From positions 1 through 19,179 of the forward strand of contig RBNI01002234.1 in the NCBI GenBank assembly GCA_003990745.1: a stretch of 19,179 nt of DNA, given 5' to 3'. The position numbers and the translations under genes are program-made. Positions 1 to 8,595 of the stretch are shown piece by piece; position 1 is the stretch's first letter; each line of letters opens with the position of its first letter. The notes under the pieces were generated by a model. That model saw only the letters and a list, made by a program, of their open reading frames with translations. It was not told the DNA's origin and did no database searches. The stretch comes from Jimgerdemannia flammicorona. Lineage: Eukaryota > Mucoromycota > Endogonomycetes > Endogonales > Endogonaceae.

Positions 1-66
1 CCCCCCCCCCACTCTCTCTCAATAAAAGATCACTTTGTCAGATACTATCACTACCTGCCCACCACT

Positions 67-1691
67 TTATTTATAGATCCCTTCCACCAGATAGTAACAT
101 TGCCCACCCTGGGGACCCCAACCAACCCACCATCTAGTCAGCACATCTCCCAACAACCCCTCCCACCTTAACAACTTCTCTTGTTTATCTACTATCTCAG
201 TAATACTCTGGGCAACTTCTTTGACCTCTACCACAGGATCCACCAAGGTGCTCCTCCTTCCTGACTCATCCCACTCCTCCTTCAATATATCCAGTAGTTC
301 TTTCTCACCATCTGCTCTACTTGGGACACCATACTGAGAGTAGACTTCCTCATCTATTTCAGTATCCTCTACTATGCCACCCAGTCCCTCCTCACTCAAT
401 CTGCTCTAGGCCATATTCTGGACTATTCTGTCCAAGCATTCTCCATCAGTCTGATATCTCCTTCTCCTGCACTGCTACCTGCTATACTCCCTCTCAACTT
501 CTCCAACAGCTCTTTCTGGATTTACCTCTCCTGCATCTTCTCCCAGACCACCTAGTCCATTCTGATTCTCTTATCATTCATAATCTCCACCACCATCTTG
601 GCTTCATACTCCTTTCAAGCCAATGTTCTCCTCTCTACTGCTCCTGCCAGATTCTTAAGAGCCTTCAGTAAGTCCTTTTCTTTCTCTGATATCTCTTTTA
701 TCCTCGAGACCTTGTATTCAACCAGGCCCTACTTAAGAGTTGCTGGCCAGTCCCTCATCTTCTCTATATTCTCTCTTCTAGTCAACCTCACCCTGATATT
801 GATATCTCCTGTCTGGAGTTCAGTACCCTCCCAGACTCTGAACCTGATATCTACAATCTTCTTATACTCTTTGACTGTCTCCACAATCAGCTCTCTAGCC
901 CTCTCTCTCAATACCATAGGAAGATCTAACACTATCAACTGCACTACTTGGGGGTCCCAGCATATATACCTAACCATAAGAACCACTACTCTATCCATAA
1001 TTATCCTCTTCTCTATGGCCTCCAACATTGATACCTCTTTCTTAAATCCAATTTCAACCCCTTCTTTCCCCTTCAAGAACTTCACTGAAGCTGCCTCCTT
1101 TTATCTTCTATACCACCAGCCCCTTGCAGTCACTGCTAAGTCTTGGAAGTACAATATGATAGTGAATTCTGATCTTGACTTTTTGAATAATAGTGCTAAT
1201 ACTATGCCAGTCATACCATCTGCCAGATCCCTGGGCCTCATGCCCTCTCTCTGTTCTGATCTGCCAACAACCATCACATCTGGATTTTTTTTTAGATTCC
1301 CAGCCACAGCTCTATCAGCAGTCATATCTCCAGCCCCTACTCCCTCTCTCCTACTGCCTGACCCTCTCATGGGGGCCCCTCTCTGTCCTCCACCTAAAGC
1401 TATTGATATCTTCCTCAGTCCTAACCAACTATCCAGACCAAATATCATTCTCCCCATCTTAACCTTATCAGCAAAGGTCATCCTCCCCCCTCCTTGTTGT
1501 CTCAATCTACTCCTCCCTCTACTACCAATGCTATAGTCAACCATAGAAGACTCTGGCATCTCCAAAACATCTCTCTGCCTCCTCCCTACATGCTGCCAGT
1601 TGAAAGTACTGCTGTCCCCCTGGCCAACATACTCACTAGTACATTCATTGCTATCTATGTTGATAGTCTCCTTTTACTAAAAACATTGTGA
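67..1691 (-). pseudogene. decayed transposon-like reading frame
   Basis: Read on the minus strand, one frame stays coding-like from about 1681 down to 425, roughly 420 codons. It is broken only by nonsense codons at 1103-1101 (TAA), 731-729 (TAG), 617-615 (TGA), 554-552 (TAG), 524-522 (TAA) and 425-423 (TAG). Coding-like sequence then continues in another frame from about 411 to 67 (110 codons to a TAA at 69-67). The translation is rich in K, E, R, L and V with helical, charged stretches, and includes a segment reading MTFADKVKMGRM. The plus strand is correspondingly pyrimidine-rich. No reverse transcriptase, integrase or transposase motif is visible, and no terminal repeats were found. The high charge and nonsense decay suggest a gag/ORF1-like part of a mobile element, but the family is not recognised. 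It could instead be a dead host gene. The left end runs off the window after a C10 run. Confidence 0.45.
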
Positions 1692-2030
1692 AAAGTATTG
1701 TCTGAGTCTTATGTCACCTGAATGTTACTGGTGAAAGGTGCTTTGCAGACAACACTGTCTTTAGTATAGCAAAAGATGACTCTGCTTCATGCTACACAGA
1801 CTCTGGTCTAAATAATTCCCAGATGATTGTGTATCAGTTCTAAAACAATGAAAATAACATCAGGCAGTACTACTTACAGCACAGTGTCTGAGTAGATTGG
1901 TCTTTCAAATGTTTCAGTCTGAGCTTAACCAAAGCTTTACATGTACAATGGAATGATAAGCAAATATGCATATAAAACAACTCAAGTTCAACATTGCTAT
2001 CTTTTACCTTGAATTCCTTTAGTCTATTCT
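1692..2030. other. non-coding stretch beside the decayed element
   Basis: AT-rich DNA without a convincing reading frame. It lies 5' of the decayed minus-strand frame and may be its untranslated leader or flank. No terminal repeat or target-site duplication could be recognised by eye. Confidence 0.35.
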
Positions 2031-2610
2031 TTGCCGCAGGATCGTTTGCAACCTTTTGCAAAATTGAAGTGTACCAGCCTTCACCTATTGAGGAATTTGC
2101 TAGAAATATGGAAATGTTATGGGTTTTATATTTTTGCCTACAAAGGTCTTTCGTCGGATCCTTATAGTCGCCAGTGTCTTGGGCATTGTTGGTGTGAGAG
2201 AAGAGTACAAAAATACGAAAAATACGAAAAATACCGTCAGAATGTATTCAACATCAGAAACAAAAACGTTCCATCTCTTTCACCTTCCAACTTCCGCAAG
2301 CCTTCGGATTTCGGATTACATCCGGTCTCCATGCTTGCCACTTTTCTACGCGAAAATCTTCCTGAACTACGGAGCATCCATGGGACAGCCTTGCTACTGG
2401 ACGTTTCAACAACGTTCGAGGAAGTTGGCACCATTGGTAAACCATGTGGTCAGGCGCCTGCCTCAACGCGCGATGCCTTTCCGTCATGGCTGTTACTGCG
2501 GATTCCCGTCGTACCCTTTGTGAGAAGAACGCGGTCAGATCCGTTAGCTCCGCCTTAACGCGTGCATGGTAATAGGTAAAGCCAGTGGGTTTACTTGGAC
2601 AGTTCAACAC
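2031..2610. other. unexplained open block, possible gene relic
   Basis: This block is more GC- and CpG-rich than its surroundings and is open in several frames at once: plus 2031-2558 (about 175 codons, no ATG at its head), plus 2119-2523, and minus 2610-2254 (118 codons). None of the translations resembles a family I know. No splice-joined partner exon is obvious on either side. The overlap of long frames on both strands may simply reflect the low stop density of GC-rich DNA. A minus-strand exon or a relic of another mobile element are alternatives. I do not assign a product. Confidence 0.25.
2209..2235. repeat. 9-bp tandem repeat, three copies
   Basis: AAAAATACG occurs twice, followed by AAAAATACC, with no spacer. 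The array lies inside the open block at 2031-2610 and, being 9 bp long, does not break any frame. Confidence 0.85.
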
Positions 2611-2878
2611 ATGATGCGCCTAGCGGTGCTTTGCCTGTCTAGTGATGATTGAGAGTTACCCCCCATCCATATTATTTATCTCCTATTGGTACGTTATTCG
2701 GTTTCTGTTTATAACATGCACCTGTTGCCATCATTTTCTTTACTGAACCCTCTTTCTTTTTTTGTTGTTAATAATATTTATGAGAATGGGCATCCGACTA
2801 CATTTGGCATTGGTCTGGTTGAGGAAAGTCGCCGTGGTTTACCTTTGGCAATTTTCCGGATTACGCAAAATACCCGCA

Positions 2879-2920
2879 GTGGTATCGGATGTAAATTATA
2901 ATAATTCACATCCGTATCAC
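2879..2920. repeat. imperfect inverted repeat (hairpin)
   Basis: Arm 2879-2892 pairs with arm 2908-2920 over 13 base pairs, with one bulged T (2885) and one G-T wobble (2882/2917). The loop is the 15-nt AT-rich stretch 2893-2907. It could fold as RNA or extrude as a cruciform. No function can be read from the sequence. Confidence 0.6.
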
Positions 2921-3218
2921 ATTAGGTTACATAGGCTTCATAAAATTACAATGACTTTATAAAATTTATTTATCTTGCGAGCAACGAATCTGAATTCTTG
3001 TTGTAGACCAATCCTCTTTACCTACACAGACACGCCAACAGCTAAGTGAGAATAAACCATGCACAAAAATCCCTATTTTGATGGTATTGTGTGTGTTCGA
3101 CAATGGGACATGATTTGAATGATATGGTAGTGTGCAATCAAATGTATGCACAATGTTCTGAAATACATTGACAGGTGAACCGCACTCAGAACCGCCGACA
3201 GGCGGAAGCCGGGTCTAA

Positions 3219-3245
3219 CCAATCATAGCAAAGCACATATATAAA
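3219..3245 (+). promoter_or_regulatory. CCAAT plus TATA-like pair facing PARN 3' end
   Basis: CCAAT at 3219-3223 is followed by TATATAAA at 3238-3245. In this orientation the pair would drive transcription rightward, antisense into the last exon of PARN. Both motifs are short and may be chance. No rightward protein-coding gene follows, because the plus-strand frame at 3296-3682 is the shadow of PARN exon 10 and its intron. Confidence 0.2.
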
Positions 3246-3258
3246 CACGCGCCCCAAT

Positions 3259-6200
3259 CTATACAGCCTTATCCGTCTTCATCCCATCCCCTTTCTTGCC
3301 ATTCTCCATTTCCATTTCCACATTCGCTCCGCCAGTCCTCTTCAAATACTCTACCATTGTCTCAATCTGCATCCCTTTCCATGCAATTCCCTCGGCCGCT
3401 GCCCCATGGCCCTCTACCAACAGCGTCTCCCGTACCCACTGTTTCACCTCCTCAGGCGAGGCCTTGAGGTCCTCGAAGGCGACAAAGCACGTGTCAACTT
3501 TGGGCTTGGCGTTGCTCGTGGAAGCGTCTTCAGATTGCGGCCAGTCAATGAAGACCTTGCCGAAACGTTTGAAAATCGTGACAAGATCTGCGGGTCTGGT
3601 CCGCGCAGGGAGCGAGGTGAGGTGGAAGATATGGGTGAGGGGTGGGACGACTGGAGAGGTATTAAGCGAGGAGAGTGAGTAAATTTATCAGCGAACAGGG
3701 GCGAACAAGCCAACAGGGGCGACCATAGCCCGAAACTTTACCTTCTTCGCCCACAAAATCCACGTATGCCACCACACCCCTCCCTAGGTTCACTTTATTC
3801 TCGAACCCCCTTAGCAACCGCCACGCGTCTCCACCCTCCTCCGGCGGATTCACATACAGCCTCAACGGCTCCGGCTGGGGTTCCTGGAACTTGTGCTCCT
3901 CTTCTTCCATGTCTGAGCTCGCGTGCGATTTCCAATCCTCGTCGCTATCGCGTGGTTCAACGGCGTTATCCTCGCTGTAATCCCACGTTTGGATGGGTTC
4001 CTCAGTGTCGGCGGCCCAGCGCTCGAGGGCGGCGGTGGTAACTTGCTCGTGTGAGATGTCTGTGTTTGTATCAGCATCAGCGGAGGGAGGCGGAGTGGGA
4101 TTGTCGGGGAATGCAGAAATAAGAGTGGCAGGGGTGGTGACCTGGTCGGCGATGGATGAGGCGGAAAGAGGATTGTCTTCTTCAAAGACGATCTCGATCG
4201 TATCCGAAGGTGGCGCGTTGGCTTTCGCTTGCTGCATGACTGCCGTGATTTGTACAATATATAATTACCGTGTTGAATTGTGTGACGAAATGTAGAATAC
4301 ACCAGCATCCCCCCTCATATGACAATATTTCCGATGTTACGTGATCAACTACTCACGAAGGAATGCAATTAACCTAAGGAACACAAATCCTGTCATATAC
4401 GCATCGTAGCCAGCCTCGTGCGCCTTAGCGTTGAAGTATCGAGGGTGCTCCCAGTGCGTCTCTGGTAATGAAAGGTTGAATCACAAGACAGCGAAAGTGG
4501 AAGATGAAGGCGGTTAGGGCCAATGTTCAATGAATACCAAGATGGTCACACGAAGCGCAAAGCGATTTATCCTGCACCGGACGGAAGACCGGGTATCGAC
4601 ACCCACCAATTTTGGGATTATCTGCAAAAGGCTCCTGCGATGTATTCAATCGGAGGCTATCAAGGCTCGACATTGGAATCAAATTCTGTAAAGAGGCAGT
4701 TGTTAGCCAAGAGGAAAAGAGGGGCAAATAACGAGGAATAGCCTTATTAAAGCAAAAAATCGGAAAAAAAAGAAAAAAAAAAAAAAAAAAAAGATGGAGA
4801 TCGCACGCGAGCTTTTCGTTTACCTGCAGCTCCGGCGCGACAGCACAGATGTACTTGGTATCGATAAGGCTGCACCGAGCAGACGTTGTAAGCAAACGGT
4901 AACAAAGAGGATTAGAATCACATTGAGTGACCTAGGTAAAATCCTTCCCCGTTGTTCCCTCTCTCTCTCTCTCTCTCGAAAAAAGTTCAATGCATGATAC
5001 TTACGTTGGAAACAGCCTGTGTACGAGTGTCTTGAACTCTCCCACGGTGTCCGGCAACGGCTGCACGAACTGCTGCACGAGGTGTGCGATGTCCAGTAGC
5101 ATGTTGTGGCCAAGCACGGGTTTACGCGACTGCGACATCATGTCGATCACCTTACGGAAGCCGATGGCTTCTACCATGCTAGCCTAGGGATCGGATGCGC
5201 AAAGCGGAGTTTGCTTGAAAACAATGTATAGGAGGACCAATAATTCAAACCGAAATAAATAGGTGGCGTAGTGACTCACGTCGTAGGCCCTCTTCTTTTC
5301 TTCGTACTTCTTCGCGCGCTCTTCCTCGTTGATGCGTCGGATGTGGATGAAGCCGGGTCGGCCGTCGCCGGTCAATCCCTTGTAACTATGGAGTCATTCG
5401 GTCAACCTCACAAAAAGTCGCGAATATTTTCAACGAGTATAACCCAAACCCTTCTAAAAACCTACCTGTTCCTCAATTCCTGATAAACGAGTCTACGCTG
5501 ATAGCCGTTATTTGTCACAATATTAACGTAGTCCGCCTCGGAATTTGGATCGGCAAGCCATTCGTCGACAGCCTTGCTTGCAACGTCAAAGTGAAGGCAA
5601 TGTCAATGACAGGAAGGGGGTCACGGGCCAAAATAGGAATCATAATATGCTTGGAAATTCGTTTTACCGCATGTCGCGCATATACTCGAGGCTCTTTTCG
5701 TCCACGCGAATGTCTGGCAGCTCGTCGTTAAGTCGCTGCAGCTGCTCAACGCGGTATGATTCCTCTTCTTCCACCGTCATGTAGGGAATTCCTTGATAGA
5801 TCCACTGCCAAAATAAGAAACAAAAACGCGTTCGCTAGCTTGTAAAAACATTGATCCCATGTAAGTATGCATGGATCACCCGAGTTTCACTCAAACTGTC
5901 ACCTTGTTAAAGTCGAACGAATGCCGGGTCAGAAAATCGAAGGCGGAGGCCTGAACGGTAAAGGTTCTCTCGAGCTGAGCGCGGCTGGCCAGGGTGGTGG
6001 GGAAGACGTAGAAATTGAAGGGCTTGGCGGCATAGCAATGGGTTTTGCTGTCCCAGGAGAAGGTGCAGAGGCCGAACTGGATAATAGCGAAGGTCTGGGC
6101 AGCGGCGCGGCAGGCGTCATAGCGTTGCGACAGGGTCTCGTGCTGTGCCTCGCGCATACGTTGGGGGTTCATATTCAGGCCACTGAACTCTGCGTCTATG

Positions 6201-6277
6201 GCAATAAATTCGGCCTCGTCTACTGCGGCCTGGACCTTTGGCAGAAGGCGAGAGAAGTTGTCGCGCAAGATCTCCAT
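3259..6277 (-). CDS. PARN: poly(A)-specific ribonuclease PARN-like, 10 exons, 675 aa
   Basis: 3'-to-5' DEDDh exonuclease that removes poly(A) tails from mRNAs and trims small RNAs, with a cap-binding RRM. Exons (minus): 6277-5903, 5804-5668, 5576-5466, 5385-5280, 5183-5005, 4869-4824, 4685-4607, 4461-4357, 4239-3742, 3650-3259. All phases close, giving 675 aa against about 640 in human PARN. The ATG at 6277 begins MEILRDNF, the usual PARN start. Catalytic residues are D28 and E30 (AIDAEFSG), D274 (GHNMLLD), H359 and D364 (AHEAGYDAYMTG). Residues about 150-245 resemble the R3H insertion (LVYQELRN...INEEER). Residues 381 to about 500 are an acidic S/P-rich linker. The RRM-like end has FGKVFIDW, with W582 at the place of the cap-stacking tryptophan. 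Exon 3 uses an unusual AAG acceptor (TTGCAAG). The ATG at 4237 is internal: exon 8 joins it as Leu-Met. Family assignment is firm; exon 3 and 9 borders are the least certain. Confidence 0.93.
4773..4792 (-). repeat. A20/T20 tract in PARN intron 6
   Basis: Uninterrupted A20 on the plus strand, i.e. T20 on the transcribed sense of PARN, between exon 6 (ends 4824) and exon 7 (starts 4685). It lies well upstream of the acceptor CTCTTTACAG, so it is not the immediate polypyrimidine tract. Confidence 0.9.
4959..4977. repeat. (CT)9 microsatellite in PARN intron 5
   Basis: Nine CT units plus a C between PARN exons 5 and 6. They read as (GA)n in the direction of transcription. This is a likely site of length polymorphism and has no coding effect. 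Confidence 0.9.
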
Positions 6278-7311
6278 TTGTGCGAGGGGGAGTGTGAAAG
6301 GTGTTCGTGCTTGCAAGCCACAGAACAGGACGCAGGACAGGGACAGTCACGAGTGATTTGGCTCTTCACTTCCCAAGGCTGTAGACCCTTCCTTCGCAAG
6401 AACTGAAACCTCGAATGACGCCCGTCGCCGAGCAGAGAAATATTAGGTACATGTCGTATCCACCGTTTGGGAGCCTCGACTAGCGTGATATTGGCGTTCG
6501 AAAAATAGGGGAGAGAGTGAATTGCTTTGTGCAGTATGCCTTTTTTTTTTTTCCGTTTGTGTAGGTGACGATGACGGTGCCCCGCATATTTGCATATCAT
6601 TCCTTCCATCTCATACCTTTCCTTTCTATTACCACCGACTCACTTTTCATCTCCCACTCGCCAGCCGACCGAGTTCCTGAATTTCAGCAACTGGTTACTT
6701 ATCACGTGGAACTGGCACATTGTTTCGACATTCTCTTTATCAAGACCAAATGCGAAAGACACATGATATGTAGTGCGCAACCGTACTCAAGTGTTTGATT
6801 GTGCAAACTGAAGGACCTCATCTTGGCTGTCGGACATCCTGAACTTCTTTGTCTTTTTTTTTATTGCCTAAAAGAGTTTGCCGCGTGACATCACCATAGT
6901 TGTGTTCGTATTAAATTAATTATAGCTGCGCAACGTCACGCCAGTCTTTATTGCTGGGCTCGGATTGGTAGACAATATAGCATAATTGTATTTAGCCTAC
7001 TACCACTATCGCCCACACCATGATCGGCTCAATACTACGAACGTTGTTATTGGACTGTTCCAGTTGGTCACGTGTTGCTAAACAGACCCATATGGGTGGT
7101 ATAAGTCACACTCCTAGATAGAGTAGTTCTTTATGTAATGACTGAAAAAAATGAATGACGCGTCTCAGGTGACCCCCACTTCCTCACTCCACCCGTTTCT
7201 CCCTCCCTCTTAATCTATGTAAATCATAAAGATGCTAATACATTTGGGAAAGCAAGTAAGATGAATCGAAATCGACAGATAAAACAATAAACAATTGTTC
7301 AAAGTGTTGTG
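6278..7311. other. upstream region of PARN and downstream of APQ12
   Basis: About 1 kb with no supported gene. The PARN start has a good context (CACAAATGG, A at -3). A T12 run sits at 6541-6552. CACGTG E-box cores occur at 6703-6708 and 7069-7074, both preceded by T (TCACGTG). A CT-rich stretch lies at about 7168-7212. A plus-strand AATAAA at 7285-7290 serves no visible rightward gene. Frames here are short and unrecognised. Confidence 0.5.
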
Positions 7312-7737
7312 CTAAAAATAGTAATCCTCCCCACCCCCGGCACCAGCTGTGAATTTGTCACCCGCATCCCCTGGCTGTTCATCCAAGAGCTGGTTGATGA
7401 CCAGAACGCTGGCGCCCAGCAGGAAAATGAAGAAGACGAACTTGAGGAAGCCGACTACGGTACCCACCACCCACCGGACGGCAGCAATGGCAATGGAGTA
7501 GACCACATATAGGATGACGAGCACGAGGAATATGTAGCCAACACCGGACTGGGGTGATTTGTTGTCTAGGAAGACGATTATGCGGTCGAGGGCTTCGGAC
7601 AGAGCGGCGGGAATGCTGTTTACAGCGGTACCGAGTGAGTCGCCCAAGTAGAAGTCAATGTTGAGTGCCGCTAGCTTATCTTGCGCTCGCACAAGAAAGT
7701 TCGATATATATTGGAGAGTTGCGATGGGGACGTTCAT
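7312..7737 (-). CDS. APQ12: APQ12-like nuclear envelope membrane protein, 141 aa
   Basis: APQ12 is a small membrane protein of the ER and nuclear envelope. In yeast it is needed for nuclear pore assembly, lipid homeostasis of the envelope and mRNA export. The single-exon frame starts at the ATG at 7737 (context CCACAATGA, A at -3); the frame stays open upstream but has no ATG there. Residues 66-87 form a strong hydrophobic segment (GVGYIFLVLVILYVVYSIAI). A basic break RW follows at 89-90, then a second hydrophobic segment at about 96-115. This spacing and the 141-aa length (yeast Apq12 138 aa) match the family. The N-terminal 60 residues are amphipathic and the tail is Gly/acidic, ending EDYYF. 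There are no enzymatic motifs. It is transcribed divergently from NOT4. The family is short and hydrophobic, so the call rests on layout and general similarity; another small fungal membrane protein is possible. Confidence 0.7.
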   Translation of the reverse strand: MNVPIATLQYISNFLVRAQDKLAALNIDFYLGDSLGTAVNSIPAALSEALDRIIVFLDNKSPQSGVGYIFLVLVILYVVYSIAIAAVRWVVGTVVGFLKFVFFIFLLGASVLVINQLLDEQPGDAGDKFTAGAGGGEDYYF

Positions 7738-7780
7738 TGTGGCTCTATGATTCAAAACTATCAAAGCGAAACAAGGAGAC

Positions 7781-7813
7781 GGCTGAGGGTGAGTACGGCT
7801 GAGGGGTGAGTAC
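7781..7813. repeat. tandem duplication of a 16/17-bp unit
   Basis: GGCTGAGGGTGAGTAC (7781-7796) is followed directly by GGCTGAGGGGTGAGTAC (7797-7813), differing by one inserted G. It begins 44 bp upstream of the APQ12 ATG, probably in its leader or core promoter. Confidence 0.9.
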
Positions 7814-7842
7814 GTGAGTAATGTCAAAAAAGTTGGCAAAGT

Positions 7843-7875
7843 CACGTGCAGGAATGCGCTTAATTTGCACACGTG
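7843..7875. promoter_or_regulatory. paired CACGTG E-boxes upstream of APQ12
   Basis: Two CACGTG palindromes (7843-7848 and 7870-7875) lie 27 bp apart centre to centre, about 106-138 bp before the APQ12 ATG. Their flanks give TCACGTG and CACGTGA, the bHLH half-site type bound by Cbf1-like factors in fungi. Binding is inferred from the motif only. Confidence 0.4.
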
Positions 7876-8292
7876 ATGGTCATGACCCAGCAGACATTGA
7901 GAGATTACCTATTTTTTCAATATATACACTCCCTCCCTCCCTCCGCTCACCTCTCACTTCTCTTTGGCACCACCGGTGCTCTTGCTAGTGCTCTCACCAT
8001 ATCCACGTACGTAATGTTGCTCAGATCCGTTCATTTTTTTACTTATTAAACATTGGACGTGATCATGACTATTTGCCGCCAGGGCATGTGCGCAGTGTGC
8101 GCCCTATCAGAGGATACACTTCCCTTTTTCGCGCAACAGGTTTCTACTCCTGAACGTGTCTCTTGACCAACATCCTTTTTGCTCTGCAACTAGTCGCAGA
8201 AGGAACACTTTCTCTCTTCCGAGCCACCTCTGTATAAGCCAAACAACCTGATTCCATTGCCTAACAACGCCTTCTCCCATTTCCCTCGAAAC

Positions 8293-8315
8293 TTTTTTTT
8301 TTTTTTTTTTTTTTT
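8293..8315. repeat. T23 homopolymer
   Basis: Uninterrupted T run about 280 bp before the NOT4 ATG. In fungi poly(dA:dT) tracts often mark nucleosome-depleted promoters, which would fit this position. Confidence 0.9.
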
Positions 8316-8595
8316 GACTCGTGTCTGACATTACCGACCTAGGTGTTATCCACTCGCTTGATCCGGAGTCATCTTTTCTTCTAAAAGCAAACTACTTACT
8401 GACTTCCACACATTGGCGGTCGGCGAATCTGAACTTACCGCATCTGCACCTTAATTGCCCACCTTCTGCCAACAAACGAACGGACATACCTAGCTCATCA
8501 TACACACCCTTTCTTGGTGACGCTCAACAATCTTTCGTTTGATAATTGGCTCGACACTTCAGCAAACCTTTTTCCACCCACACCTGTAAGCAAAC

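Larger units (their letters stand above)
2611..3258. other. AT-rich intergenic DNA downstream of PARN
   Basis: No plausible gene is seen. It holds an imperfect hairpin (2879-2920), a short GC hairpin (CCGCC-GACA-GGCGG, 3192-3205) and a CCAAT/TATA-like pair just before the PARN stop. A minus-strand AATAAA (plus-strand TTTATT at 2965-2970) lies about 290 nt past the PARN stop and is a possible but distant polyadenylation signal. Confidence 0.5.
7738..8595. promoter_or_regulatory. divergent promoter region APQ12 / NOT4
   Basis: 858 bp separate two divergent start codons. On the APQ12 side are a near-perfect tandem duplication (7781-7813) and two CACGTG cores (7843-7848 and 7870-7875). A CT-rich block (about 7929-7968) and a T23 run (8293-8315) lie further toward NOT4. 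The order suggests separate core promoters at the two ends; no clear TATA box is seen next to either start. Confidence 0.5.

Noticed and set aside
598..1536. 312-codon plus-strand open frame
   Set aside because: It is the pyrimidine-rich antisense of the decayed minus-strand frame; the product is low-complexity S/L/P/T with no domain, and its low stop count follows from composition.
3662..4237. Separate minus-strand gene starting at the ATG at 4237
   Set aside because: PARN exon 8 ends in phase 1 and joins a GGCAG acceptor just before this ATG to give a continuous PARN protein whose next exon supplies the RRM. The ATG is internal.
5867..6406. 179-codon plus-strand frame
   Set aside because: It is antisense to PARN exon 1, which has clear family motifs.
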